Below are positions 19,165 through 29,737 of a stretch of 64,000 nt of DNA, one piece after another. Location: NCBI GenBank assembly GCA_965232405.1, contig OZ246966.1, positions 2,542,001-2,606,000 on the forward strand, given 5' to 3'. The stretch is from RCIO01 sp965232405. Its GTDB lineage: Bacteria; Pseudomonadota; Alphaproteobacteria; Rhizobiales; Rhizobiaceae. Positions within the stretch are counted from its first letter, which is position 1; every line of letters begins with the position of its first letter. Position numbers and translations under genes: made by a program. The notes below the pieces were generated by a model. That model saw only the letters and a program-made list of their open reading frames with translations, searched no databases and was not told where the DNA came from.

Positions 19165-21177
19165 TCAGAAGGCGACGCGAAGCATTGCCCCGCCCGCGTG
19201 TCGGCTTGCGTTTTGCTGGAACCGGCCCCGATAGGACAGTGATGCAGAAAAGCGTCCATCATTGGAGCGCAATGAAAGCTCACCGCCGAGATCGGCAATG
19301 TGCGCACCGACGGTTGCCGCGGACGAGGTGATCGACCGGCCAAGCAGCATCGCCTTGGCGCTTGGAGTCCTGTCGCCTGCCAGATAGCTATAAGCGAGGT
19401 CGGCTGCCGCCACGACCGTGTGGTTTTCCGTAGTCGCCAAAGTCGTTTCGGCCCGGACGCCGAGACCGACCTCTGCCTGAAGCGACGACGATTGCGCCAC
19501 GGACAACGAAAAGATGCCTGCGCCGGTTTCACTGTACGCCCCGGTCTGCTGCGCGCGAACGGCGGCCCTTAGATAGGGCATCAGCTTGCCGCCACCGGCC
19601 TTGAACACACGCCCGCCCCGCGCATCAACCTCGCCAGCGAGTGTCTGCGGATTGCTGGTGCCGACACGGGTGACTGCCGTCCCGGCGGCACCTGAAATGG
19701 CGCGTCGGATAAGCGTCTGGTCGAAATATGCTATCTGGGCATTTCCTTCCAGGTGCCAGCCATTGCGTTCAAGTGCTCCATACGCACCAAGATGAAAGCC
19801 GTTTGTCGCGCCGGAATTGCCGCCAGTCGCCGCGCTCAGGTTCTGGCGCGTATAGCCGCCGGCAAGACCTGCGCTCACGCCATTCCCGAACTCGGTCTCA
19901 AATCCCGCAGCAAACCCGAATAGCGAGGTGCTGTAAGCGCTGGACGCGGCGCCGGCGGCGAGGTTGGAGACGCCTCCGATTGCTTCGATCCAGCCGCCGC
20001 GTGAAGCCCCGACATTGCCGCTGAGAGCCGGAGATCTTCCACCGCCCGCATAGGCAAGTAGCGGTATCGGGCCGGTCCCCGTTGTCGAATTGTCCCTGCC
20101 GAAACGGTTTTGAAGAGTGCTGCCAAATTGGCCCAACGCTTCGAAGCCGGACCAGCCGGCCGCAGAAAACAGGTCGCCAGTTTCGGGCTCGAAGCTGGCA
20201 ACCATGTTGGCAAGGTTCAGCAGACCCCAACCGAACTGATAGTCGATCCCCGGTGCGCCGATATCTGTAGCGGTTTGCAGTACAAGCTGGGTGATTTCGG
20301 CCGGCGTAGCGTCAGGAAACATCTGCCGCGCAATGGCGACGGCGCCGGTGACATGGGGGGCGGCCATAGACGTACCGGTATCCACGAGATAGCCACCGCC
20401 GTCGGCGGTGGAAAGGATGTCGGTGCCAGGGCCGGCGAGGCAGAAGAGTGCGCCCGATCCGCAGGGCCCGCTCTGCAGCGTATGATCGGCGTCTACATTG
20501 ACCACGGCAATCCAGGCCGGTTGCAACCCGGGAAACAGGAGAGGCATCCCGGAGGAGATATCGATATCGGTGAACGCGGTCTGGTTCGTGACCGCCCACA
20601 CGACAACGCTGTGCTGCTGGGCATTCTGGACGGCGTTGACGAATGCGATCGTGTCAGGGTCGCTGACGAAGGCCGAAGGGTTCGCCAGCAGGACGTTGAC
20701 GTTCACGTCCAGACCGTAGCTGTTGTTGATCGCCGCCGGACGCAGTGCCGCCGCGGCGTTGAACGCTGCTCCGGGCGCGCCACCATGGGTGTAGAGCCCC
20801 AGCAGCGCTTCATAAGCAACGCCATGCATTGCCACGTCATCCTTCAGTCCCGCAGCAATTCCCGCGACATGCGTTCCATGAAGCGCAACCGGTACGGCTC
20901 CGCCGCCATTGGCAGTGTGGGAGCTGTCGACAATGTTTGCGGCAAGATCCGGGTGATTGATATCGAACCCGTCGTCGATGATGACGATGACCTGTCCGGC
21001 GCCTGTGAACCCGGCGGCATACGCAGCAGATGCGCCTATCAAGCCAAGCCCGCCACCTGCATTGTATTCAGGGGTCTCAAAGGCAGCGGCGATGCGGGCG
21101 TCTATGTTGCCGGCGTGAACCGTAGAGGTAGCGGCAGCCAGTGCGATGGCACCGACGAAGGACTGAACTCTCAACAC
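19165..21177 (-). CDS. Subtilisin-like autotransporter serine protease
   Basis: About 670 residues. A signal peptide (RVQSFVGAIALAAATSTVHA) precedes an S8 protease domain with all three catalytic residues: Asp in VIVIIDDGFD (about residue 68), His in HGTHVAGIAAG (about 100) and Ser in GTSMAAPHVTGA (about 270). The last 250 residues alternate in beta-strand fashion and end in a terminal Phe, as autotransporter barrels do. The GTG at 21177 is chosen because it gives the signal peptide; the frame is open to another GTG at 21288. It is a lone gene, so substrate and role (surface proteolysis or self-cleavage) are unknown. Confidence 0.82.
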   Translation of the reverse strand: MLRVQSFVGAIALAAATSTVHAGNIDARIAAAFETPEYNAGGGLGLIGASAAYAAGFTGAGQVIVIIDDGFDINHPDLAANIVDSSHTANGGGAVPVALHGTHVAGIAAGLKDDVAMHGVAYEALLGLYTHGGAPGAAFNAAAALRPAAINNSYGLDVNVNVLLANPSAFVSDPDTIAFVNAVQNAQQHSVVVWAVTNQTAFTDIDISSGMPLLFPGLQPAWIAVVNVDADHTLQSGPCGSGALFCLAGPGTDILSTADGGGYLVDTGTSMAAPHVTGAVAIARQMFPDATPAEITQLVLQTATDIGAPGIDYQFGWGLLNLANMVASFEPETGDLFSAAGWSGFEALGQFGSTLQNRFGRDNSTTGTGPIPLLAYAGGGRSPALSGNVGASRGGWIEAIGGVSNLAAGAASSAYSTSLFGFAAGFETEFGNGVSAGLAGGYTRQNLSAATGGNSGATNGFHLGAYGALERNGWHLEGNAQIAYFDQTLIRRAISGAAGTAVTRVGTSNPQTLAGEVDARGGRVFKAGGGKLMPYLRAAVRAQQTGAYSETGAGIFSLSVAQSSSLQAEVGLGVRAETTLATTENHTVVAAADLAYSYLAGDRTPSAKAMLLGRSITSSAATVGAHIADLGGELSLRSNDGRFSASLSYRGRFQQNASRHAGGAMLRVAF

Positions 21178-21395
21178 TGTACCCGCACTCAAAACAAACC
21201 CGCTGGAACTATTAGGAAATTGTTTACTTTGAGGCAACCAGTCGACGTCCGGCACGATTGCCGGAGTTAACGCAATGGCTGCAAACACACTGGGCGGTAG
21301 TGCGCTGATGGGTTGCTATCGACAGGTGTTGGTGAGGGAAGCGACGCGACGGCTTCAGCCAAGAAAGCCGGCCTATTTGGCGCGCCTCGGCCGGC

Positions 21396-22643
21396 TCAGC
21401 TTGCCTCGCTCAGCCTGATCAGTGCGGCGAGCATCAGGTTGGCGCCTTTTTCGATATCGGCCCAGTCGCTCCATTCTTCCGGCGAATGGCTGACGCCGTC
21501 GCGGCTGGGAATGAACATCAAAGCCGACGGACACAATGACTGCATGGTTTGCGCGTCATGACCGGCGCCTGAGGGCATCGAACGGGCGTCCAGACCGAGC
21601 CTGTCGGCCTCTTCGTGCAGAAGCATTCCGAGCTCCGGGTCGAGCGACACGGGCGCGATGCGGCTTTGCTCGACGATCTTGACGCTGAGGCCGTTAGCCT
21701 TTGCCGCTTCGTCGATCCTGCGTTCGAGCGCGTCCTTCACCGCTTCGATGATGGCCGGATCAGTGTCGCGAATGTTGATAACGAATTCCGCGCCGCCGGG
21801 CACGGTGTGAATGAAGTTCGGATAGAGGTCAGCCTTGCCGATGGTGACGCGCGTGTTCTCGCCACCGCGGTCTGCAATGATTTGCGGGATCGCCGCTCCG
21901 ACAGCCGCCAGACCCGCGAATGCGTCGGCGCGCAGGTTCATCGGCGTCGTGCCTGAATGATTGGCCTTGCCGGTCAGGGTAACGCGCAAATTGCGCACGC
22001 CGGCGACGGAGTGGGCAATGCCGATTGGCTGGCCGGTGCTTTCCAGAACCGGCCCCTGCTCGATGTGAAGCTCCAGGAACGCGCGGATTTCGTTGCTATT
22101 GCGTCTGGCCTTGATTGCGTCATGCGCGATCAGCCCCTGCGCTTCCATGGCGTCGATCAATCTGTTGCCATTGGCGTCCTGCGCCTGATCGATCCATTCG
22201 GGTGTGACCACGCCGGCAATTGTCTGGGAACCCAGCATGCCGCCAAAGCGGCCTTCCTCTTCAGCCGTCGCGACAACCTCGATAGCTTTCTTCGGCTTCA
22301 GACCCGTGTCGCGCATGGTTCGCACGCATTCGAGCGCTACCGATGCGCCGAGCGAGCCGTCAAAGGCACCGCCCTCCGGAACCGTATCGAGATGCGAACC
22401 GGCCATGATGCAGGGGCCGCTTTCCGGGCCGTATCGACCGAACAGATTGGCCACGCTGTCGCGGCTCACCACCAGCCCGTCCTGCTCCATCTGGCCCTGA
22501 AACCAGTTGCGAACAGCCATGTCGGCGTCGGAATAGCCGATCCGGTTGTAGCCTCCGGTTTCGCGGTTGAAGCCGAATTCATTGATGCCTCCCAGCAGGT
22601 CGCGCAGTCTCTGGACGTTTATGGAGATGTTTGCGGAGGGCAT
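21396..22643 (-). CDS. M20 family amidase/carbamoylase (Zn-dependent hydrolase)
   Basis: 415-residue hydrolase of the HyuC/AmaB/AllC group. Metal-binding motifs are visible: MAGSHLDTVPEGGAFDGSLG (His, Asp), VATAEEEGRFGGMLGS (catalytic Glu pair) and the downstream ELHIEQGPVLE and SGAGHDAQTM. These enzymes hydrolyse N-carbamoyl amino acids, allantoate or ureido compounds. The ATG at 22643 is preferred to a TTG 12 codons upstream. It is divergent from the peptide-type ABC operon across a 139-base promoter region, suggesting that operon imports its substrate. Confidence 0.83.
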   Translation of the reverse strand: MPSANISINVQRLRDLLGGINEFGFNRETGGYNRIGYSDADMAVRNWFQGQMEQDGLVVSRDSVANLFGRYGPESGPCIMAGSHLDTVPEGGAFDGSLGASVALECVRTMRDTGLKPKKAIEVVATAEEEGRFGGMLGSQTIAGVVTPEWIDQAQDANGNRLIDAMEAQGLIAHDAIKARRNSNEIRAFLELHIEQGPVLESTGQPIGIAHSVAGVRNLRVTLTGKANHSGTTPMNLRADAFAGLAAVGAAIPQIIADRGGENTRVTIGKADLYPNFIHTVPGGAEFVINIRDTDPAIIEAVKDALERRIDEAAKANGLSVKIVEQSRIAPVSLDPELGMLLHEEADRLGLDARSMPSGAGHDAQTMQSLCPSALMFIPSRDGVSHSPEEWSDWADIEKGANLMLAALIRLSEAS

Positions 22644-22707
22644 GATTTGATCAATCTTTTCAAAAGCCTGTCTAACCAACCGGCAACGCGGAAATGCGCG
22701 CCGATCA

Positions 22708-22723
22708 ATTTATTATGATAAAT
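22708..22723. promoter_or_regulatory. Palindrome in the hydrolase/ABC divergent promoter
   Basis: ATTTAT (22708-22713), TATG, ATAAAT (22718-22723): a perfect 6-bp inverted repeat in an AT-rich stretch between the divergent hydrolase and transporter genes. It could be an operator for the GntR regulator encoded at 27983, or part of a promoter. Confidence 0.4.
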
Positions 22724-22782
22724 GCTTGCAGAAACGCAAATTCTACGAATTAATTAACGCGAGGGAAACGAAGGAGTCCGTC

Positions 22783-24339
22783 ATGAGAAAACTCTTGGCT
22801 GCCGCCATTGCGGCGGTGTCGCTGTCCTTCGCGGCACCGGCGCTTGCACAGACACCACCCAATGTTCTTGTCATTGGCCAGATCGCAGAACCGAAGTCGC
22901 TCGATCCGCATGCCGTTACGGCGGTGAACGATTTCCGCATCCTGATGAACGTCTATGACGGGCTGACCCGTTACAAGGACGGTACGCTTGAAGTCGAACC
23001 CGCTCTCGCCACCGGCTGGGAGATTTCGGAAGACGGCAAGACCTACACGTTCACGCTGCGCGAAGGCGTCTCGTTCCACGATGGAACGCCGCTCAACGCG
23101 GAAGCCGTGAAGTTCAACTTCGACCGCATGCTGAAAGAGGATCATCCTTATCACGACACCGGGCCGTTCCCGCTGTCTTTCTTCTTTTCCGCGGTTGAGG
23201 ACGTCGCTGTGGTCGACGACCTGACGGTAGAATTCACGCTGTCAGCACCATACGCGCCGTTTCTGTCCAATCTTGCCTATCCGACCGGCCTGATCGTTTC
23301 GCCGGCCGCGGTGATGGAGCATGGAGCGGATTTCGGTCGTAACCCGAGCGGCACCGGCGCCTACAAGTTCGAGGCGTGGGAAGCCAATTCGCGGGTCGTC
23401 GTTACGGCCAATGCGGATTACTGGGACGGCGCGCCGCCGAAGGAAGCACTGATCTTCCGGCCGATCAGCGACGCCAATACGCGTATCGCGGAGATGCTGT
23501 CGGGCGGTCTCGACATCATGGTGGAGGTGCCGCCGGATGCGCTGCAACAGTTTCGCAGCGACGATACGTTCACGGTCTATGAGCAGGCCGGACCGCACGT
23601 CTGGTTCCTGATCCTGAACGCCAAGGAAGGCCCCTTCGCCAAGAAGGAAATCCGTCAGGCCGCCAACTATGCCATCAACAAGCAGGCACTGGTGGAAAAC
23701 ATCCTTCAGGGCACGGCCGAAGTCGCGGCCGGCCCGACACCGCCTGCCTTTGCCTGGGCCTACAATGAGGAACTTGAGCCCTATCCGTATGATCCGGAGA
23801 AGGCCAAGGCCCTGCTCGAAGAGGCTGGCTATGACGGCGCTGAACTCACCTTCTATGTGACTGAAGGCGGCTCAGGCATGCTCGACCCGGTTGCAATGGG
23901 CACGGCCATCCAGGCCGACCTGCAGGCCGTCGGCATGCCAACCAGGATCGAGACCTATGAGTGGAACACCTTCCTTGGCAAGGTGAACCCCGGCCTCGAA
24001 GGCAAGGCCGACATGGCGGAGATGGCGTGGATGACCAACGATCCCGACACGCTGCCATTCCTGGCACTGCGCTCGGAAGCCTGGCCCGACAAGGGCGGCT
24101 TCAACTCCGGCTACTACGCCAATGAGAAGGTCGACGAGTTGCTCAACGAAGCGCGCGCGGCAACCGATCAGGACCGGCGTGCCGAGCTCTACAAGGAGAT
24201 GCAGGAAATTGTCCAGGAAGAGGCGCCCTGGGTCTTCGTGGCCAACTGGAAGCAGAACGCCGTTACAGGCGCCAATGTCGAGGGCTTCAAGCTTCAGCCT
24301 TCCTTCTTCCTGATGCTACAGGACGTCGGCAAGAACTGA
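22783..24339 (+). CDS. Peptide/nickel-type ABC substrate-binding protein
   Basis: 518-residue SBP_bac_5 (DppA/OppA family) lipid-free binding protein. The signal peptide ends near APALAQ; the family signature region reads KSLDPHAVTAVNDFRILMNVYDGL and VSFHDGTPLNAEAVKFNFDRM. The ATG at 22783 follows GAAGGAG; the frame is open 19 codons further upstream without a ribosome binding site. First gene of the transporter operon. The ligand is probably an amide, modified amino acid or short peptide, judging from its hydrolase neighbours. Confidence 0.88.
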   Translation: MRKLLAAAIAAVSLSFAAPALAQTPPNVLVIGQIAEPKSLDPHAVTAVNDFRILMNVYDGLTRYKDGTLEVEPALATGWEISEDGKTYTFTLREGVSFHDGTPLNAEAVKFNFDRMLKEDHPYHDTGPFPLSFFFSAVEDVAVVDDLTVEFTLSAPYAPFLSNLAYPTGLIVSPAAVMEHGADFGRNPSGTGAYKFEAWEANSRVVVTANADYWDGAPPKEALIFRPISDANTRIAEMLSGGLDIMVEVPPDALQQFRSDDTFTVYEQAGPHVWFLILNAKEGPFAKKEIRQAANYAINKQALVENILQGTAEVAAGPTPPAFAWAYNEELEPYPYDPEKAKALLEEAGYDGAELTFYVTEGGSGMLDPVAMGTAIQADLQAVGMPTRIETYEWNTFLGKVNPGLEGKADMAEMAWMTNDPDTLPFLALRSEAWPDKGGFNSGYYANEKVDELLNEARAATDQDRRAELYKEMQEIVQEEAPWVFVANWKQNAVTGANVEGFKLQPSFFLMLQDVGKN

Positions 24340-24346
24340 CCTCCCC

Positions 24347-24374
24347 GTCCCCGGCAGGGTCGCCTGCCGGGGAC
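24347..24374 (+). terminator. Hairpin after the peptide-binding-protein gene
   Basis: Perfect 12-bp GC stem (24347-24358 with 24363-24374) and a GTCG loop, 7 bases after the stop and 36 bases before the permease start. No T run; probable attenuator or RNA stabiliser. Confidence 0.7.
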
Positions 24375-24409
24375 ACTCCATTTCTTCCAAGCCGAGGAGG
24401 GGCCGAACC

Positions 24410-25353
<944 letters not shown>

Positions 25354-25357
<4 letters not shown>

Positions 25358-27168
25358 CGGCCCAGACGGCAACGGCGGCACCGGCCCCGAAGAAGCAGGC
25401 GCGCCGGCTGACAGCCTGGCAGCTGTTGATGAACAACACGCTCGCGGCGACGGGCTTCTATGTCATCTCCTTCATTGTCGTCGTGGCGCTGCTTGCCCCG
25501 CTGCTGCCGCTGCACGATCCCGACGCAACCAATCCCGCCAACCGGCTTTTCCCGGTCTTCAGCGACGGTCACCCTCTGGGCACTGACCAGCTGGGCCGTG
25601 ACATTCTCTCCCGACTGATCTGGGGCACGCGGGTTTCACTGCTCGTCGGTATTTCGGCGTCCTGCATTGCCGCATTCTTCGGATCGCTGATCGGCTTGAC
25701 CGCGGGTTACCTCGGCGGCCGGTCCGACAACATCATCATGCGCGGCATCGATATGCTGATGGCGTTCCCATATATCCTACTGGCGCTGGCCATCGTTGCG
25801 GTTCTGGGGCCGGGACTGCTCAATGCGCTCTACGCCATCGCGATCGTGAACATCCCGTTTTTCGCGCGCAATGTGCGCGGCATTACACTTGGACTGTCGC
25901 GCAGGGAATTTGTTGATGCGGCCCGCCTCTCCGGCAAGGGGCATGTCTCGATCGTACTCACCGAGATATTGCCAAATGTGCTTCCGATTATCGTCATCAC
26001 CATGTCGACCACCGTCGGCTGGATGATCCTCGAAACGGCGGGCCTGAGCTTCCTTGGTCTCGGCGCGCAGCCGCCGCAGGCCGATCTCGGCTCGATGCTG
26101 GGTCAAGGACGCGCGCTTCTGTTCACCAATCCGATGGTGTCGATCATTCCCGGCGTCATGGTGTTCCTGATCGTGATGAGCATCAATCTGCTCGGCGACG
26201 GGGTGCGTGACGCGCTTGATCCGCGCCTGAGGGCCGGCGCGCTCAACCGCCCGATGGCAGTGACACGGGTCGACCGCCGTTTCGTTCCCGAACACGACGA
26301 GGCCGATGAGGATGCCGCACTCGAGGTGTCGGAACTGGAGACGAGCTTTGAGAGCACGCTGGGCCCGCAACCTGCCGTCAAGGGCATCAGTTTCAGGCTG
26401 CGCAAGGGCCGATGTCTGGGCTTGATCGGCGAGAGCGGCTCGGGAAAAAGCGTCACCGCTTTGTCGTTGCTCGGCCTCGTGGCCTCTCCCCCAGGCGTCA
26501 TCACCGGCGGCCGGGTGAGCATTCAGGGCAAGGATGTGTTCTCGCTCAACGAAACGGAGATCAGCGCATTCCGGGGCGGCAAGGTGTCCTACGTCTTCCA
26601 GGACCCGCTGACGACGTTGCACCCGCTGTTCACCATCGGCGATCAGGTGGCAGAGGCGGTGCGGGCGCATCAGCCGGTCGGCAAGGCCGAGGCCTACGCC
26701 AAGGCCGTCGAACTCTTGAAGACAGTTCGCATCCCCGATCCGGAAGCGCGGGCCAATGCCTATCCGCACGAACTATCAGGCGGCCAACGCCAGCGCGTCG
26801 GTATTGCCATGGCGCTGGCAAACGATCCGGATGTGATTATCGCCGATGAACCCACGACCGCACTCGATGTGACAGTGCAGGCGGAAATTCTCAGACTGCT
26901 GCAAGTGCTGCGCAAGGAGCGCGGCCTGGCGCTTCTGTTCATTACGCATGACTTCGGCGTCGTGGCGGAGATCTGCGACCGGGTCGCGGTCATGCGCTTC
27001 GGCGAGATCGTGGAGGCCGGGGACACGGAGACCGTGCTCGGCAATCCGCAACACGACTACACCAAGCGACTTATCGCCTGCGTGCCGAAGCCGGGGCAGG
27101 GGCGCAAGTTCCTCGAAGCCATCCGCAAACTGCCCCCGGTGGACGCGGCCGGAGGACGAAAGGCATGA
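25354..27168 (+). CDS. Fused ABC permease (DppC) and ATPase (DppD)
   Basis: 604-residue fusion. Residues 1-290 are a DppC-type permease: N-terminal segment near 30-55, RLIWGTRVSLLVGISASCIA, coupling loop FVDAARLSGKGHVSIVLTEI and end ALDPRLRAG. After a charged linker (about 290-320) comes a DppD-type ATPase with Walker A GESGSGKS, Q-loop YVFQDPLTTLHPLF, signature LSGGQRQRVGIAMAL, Walker B VIIADEPTTALD and switch FITHDFGV. There is no stop or frameshift between the parts, so it is a genuine fusion, a variant known in some peptide transporters. The ATG at 25354 overlaps DppB. Confidence 0.9.
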
Positions 27169-27974
27169 CCGTGCAGGACGCCATTTCGGTCACCGATCTC
27201 ACCAAGACCTTCGGCGGTGAGCGCTCCCTGTTTGGCGGGCGCAGCCACGAGGTGAAAGCCGTAAAGGGCGTTACGCTGGAACTGAAGCACGGCGAGACGC
27301 TGGCAGTCGTGGGTGAAAGCGGATCGGGAAAATCGACGCTGGCGCGAATGGTGGTCGGCCTAGAGACGCCGTCATCGGGGCAAATGCAGATCGCCGGCAA
27401 GGACGCCGCGGAACTGACGGCCGAAGGCCCGCGCGCGTTTGGCCAGATGATCCAGTATGTGTTCCAGGATCCGGTTTCGTCGCTCAATCCGCGCAAGAAT
27501 ATCGGCACGATCCTGGAGACGCCGCTGAGGCTGCTGAAAGGCTACGATCAGGCCAAGCGGCAGGCGCGGATGAAGGAATTGATGGATGCGGTGCAGATGC
27601 CGGCAGACTCGCTCGAGCGCTATCCACACGAATTTTCAGGCGGGCAGTCGCAACGCATCGCCATTGCGCGGGCGCTTGCCGCGGAGCCGCAGATCATGGT
27701 GCTCGACGAGCCGGTTTCGGCGCTCGATGTTTCTGTGCAGGCGCAGGTGCTTCTGCTGCTTGAGGATCTGCGCAAGGAGTTCGACCTTTCCTACCTTTTC
27801 ATCAGTCACGATCTGGCGGTGGTGGAGAGCATTTCCGACCGCGTCGCCGTGATGTATTTCGGGGAGGTTGTGGAGATCGGATCGGCCGAACAGCTTTTCA
27901 GGTCTCCCAAGCACGAATACACCGAAAAGCTGATATCCAGCGCGCCGCGTCTGGAGAACGCTCAGGGCTGGTAA
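27165..27974 (+). CDS. ABC transporter ATP-binding protein (DppF type)
   Basis: 269-residue second ATPase of the peptide-type importer. Walker A GESGSGKSTLARMVVG, Q-loop YVFQDPVSSLNPRK, signature FSGGQSQRIAIARAL, Walker B IMVLDEPVSALDV and switch FISHDLAVVE are all intact. It lacks the long Cys-containing oligopeptide C-terminal tail in part, ending shortly after APRLENAQGW. ATGA overlap with the fusion gene. Confidence 0.88.
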   Translation: MTVQDAISVTDLTKTFGGERSLFGGRSHEVKAVKGVTLELKHGETLAVVGESGSGKSTLARMVVGLETPSSGQMQIAGKDAAELTAEGPRAFGQMIQYVFQDPVSSLNPRKNIGTILETPLRLLKGYDQAKRQARMKELMDAVQMPADSLERYPHEFSGGQSQRIAIARALAAEPQIMVLDEPVSALDVSVQAQVLLLLEDLRKEFDLSYLFISHDLAVVESISDRVAVMYFGEVVEIGSAEQLFRSPKHEYTEKLISSAPRLENAQGW

Positions 27975-27982
27975 TCGAATGC

Positions 27983-28792
27983 ATGACCGTATCCGCAATC
28001 ATGGGTGAGGCATCACGGATCGGGGGTGTCATTGCGGCGCCGTTATCGGGCGCGCGCAGGCGCAAGCGTCCTGACACCGTGGCTGCGCAGATACGCGAAC
28101 GCATCATCGAACACGCACTTGTTCCGGGCGACCGGCTTCCGCATGAATGGATCGAGCCGGAAAGCTGGCAGGTGTCACGCGGAACGCTACGTGAAGCGCT
28201 GAAGATTCTGGAATCCCAGGGTCTCACGGTCAGCAAGACGGGACCCGGCGGGGGCGTATTCGTTTCGACAGTCGAGGCGGAATATGCGATCTCGCTGCTC
28301 GACAATTTGTTCCTGCACGAACAGCCCTCGATCGCCGACATTTACGCTATCCGCAAGGAATTGGAGCCGAAACTGGCGGCCAGTCTTGCGGGCAAGCTTT
28401 CGCCTGAAGCGTTCGCATCGCTGCAGGCGACGATAAGGCTCTACGAGGACGAACCGGCGACGGCGGAGGAAGAGTATCGGCAGCGGCTGGCAGAGCTCGA
28501 CTTTCACGAAGAGCTGGCACGGCTTTGCGACAACCGGCTTCTGGGCTTTCTGTGCCGGTTTCTCGTCAGCCTGCTGCGCGACATGGCCGTTTGCCGCGAT
28601 ATTTACAAGCAGCACAATCCGGAACTGCGCGAGACGGGCCTTCACTATCAGGTTGCCCTGTTGCGCACGATCAAGGCCGGCGATGCGGAGCGGGCAGTCG
28701 AGTTGATGCGCGAGCACATGATAGCGGCAGAGGCCTACATGCTTGAGCGGGCCGAGATCAGGCGGCGTTCGCACCGACAGGATGCGCCGTGA
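27983..28792 (+). CDS. GntR family regulator (FCD domain)
   Basis: 269-residue FadR-type repressor. The winged helix-turn-helix (QIRERIIEHALVPGDRLPHE, SRGTLREALKILESQGL) occupies about residues 30-100, and an all-helical FCD ligand domain follows, with acidic/His residues in FHEELARLCDNRLL and LHYQVALLRTIKAGD. A second ATG lies 6 codons in. It is embedded in the transporter operon and overlaps the acetamidase gene, so it probably controls this locus, perhaps through the palindrome at 22708. Confidence 0.82.
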   Translation: MTVSAIMGEASRIGGVIAAPLSGARRRKRPDTVAAQIRERIIEHALVPGDRLPHEWIEPESWQVSRGTLREALKILESQGLTVSKTGPGGGVFVSTVEAEYAISLLDNLFLHEQPSIADIYAIRKELEPKLAASLAGKLSPEAFASLQATIRLYEDEPATAEEEYRQRLAELDFHEELARLCDNRLLGFLCRFLVSLLRDMAVCRDIYKQHNPELRETGLHYQVALLRTIKAGDAERAVELMREHMIAAEAYMLERAEIRRRSHRQDAP

Positions 28793-29733
28793 CCCTTTCC
28801 GGTATCAAGACGATCCACAGTGCCCACCATCATTGCGGGTGGGACAACAGCATTGCTCCGGTGCATACCGTGGCGCCGGGCGAAACCGTGCATTTTGAGT
28901 GTCTGGACGCTGCCGGCGGGTTCTTCAACGACCGCTCTACAGCCGCCGACATCGCGCGCATGAATGGCGATCGGGTGAACCCGGTGACCGGACCGATTTT
29001 CGTGGATGGAGCAGAGCCCGGCGATTGCCTGAAGATCGTGATTGGCGAATTCGAACCATCGGGATTTGGCTGGACGGCCATCATTCCGAAATTCGGGCTG
29101 CTGGCCGACCAGTTTCGCGAAGCGCGGCTGCATCTTTGGAACTACGACAGGACCGGCGGCATGCCCGCAGCATTCGGCAAGCACGCACGCGTGCCGCTCA
29201 AGCCTTTTGCCGGCACGATGGGCGTCGCGCTGAAGGAGGCGGGCAGGCATTCGGTGATCCCGCCTCGCCATGTTGGCGGCAATTTCGACATTCGCGATCT
29301 GGCCACGGGCACCGAACTTTACCTTCCGGTCGAGGTGCCTGGCGCGCTGTTTTCGGTGGGCGATACGCATGCCGCGCAAGGCGATGGCGAAATCTGCGGA
29401 ACGGCCATCGAAAGCGCGATGAACGTCTCGCTGACATTCGAAGTCATCAAGCACGCAGCGCCGCCTGCTCCGCGTTTCGCGACGCCCGGACCGGTGACGC
29501 GGCATCTGGATAGCGCGGGTTATGAGGTGACGACAGGCATCGGTCCCGACCTGATGCTTGCTGCGCGGGACGCCGTCTCGGCAATGGTCGACCTGATTGC
29601 AGGCCAACGGAGCATGGCGCCCGAGGACGCCTACATGCTGTGCTCGGTCTGCGGGGATCTGCGCATCAGCGAAATTGTCGATGCGCCGAACTGGGCTGTC
29701 GCGTTCTATTTTCCGCGCATCGTGTGGGAGTGA
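28789..29733 (+). CDS. Acetamidase/formamidase family protein
   Basis: 314-residue FmdA/AmdA-type amidase releasing ammonia from short-chain amides. It carries the N-terminal FDCLDAAGG-like HFECLDAAGGFF, TGPIFVDGAEPGDCLKI, RHVGGNFDIRDL and FSVGDTHAAQGDGEICGTAIE. GTG start overlapping the regulator stop by 4 bases. Together with the M20 hydrolase it points to an amide or ureido nitrogen source delivered by the preceding transporter. Confidence 0.85.
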   Translation: MTLSGIKTIHSAHHHCGWDNSIAPVHTVAPGETVHFECLDAAGGFFNDRSTAADIARMNGDRVNPVTGPIFVDGAEPGDCLKIVIGEFEPSGFGWTAIIPKFGLLADQFREARLHLWNYDRTGGMPAAFGKHARVPLKPFAGTMGVALKEAGRHSVIPPRHVGGNFDIRDLATGTELYLPVEVPGALFSVGDTHAAQGDGEICGTAIESAMNVSLTFEVIKHAAPPAPRFATPGPVTRHLDSAGYEVTTGIGPDLMLAARDAVSAMVDLIAGQRSMAPEDAYMLCSVCGDLRISEIVDAPNWAVAFYFPRIVWE

Positions 29734-29737
29734 AGCG

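Noticed and set aside
20110..21270. 386-codon plus-strand frame across the autotransporter
   Set aside because: The minus-strand gene has an intact protease triad; the plus-strand product is low-complexity Arg/Gly-rich shadow sequence.
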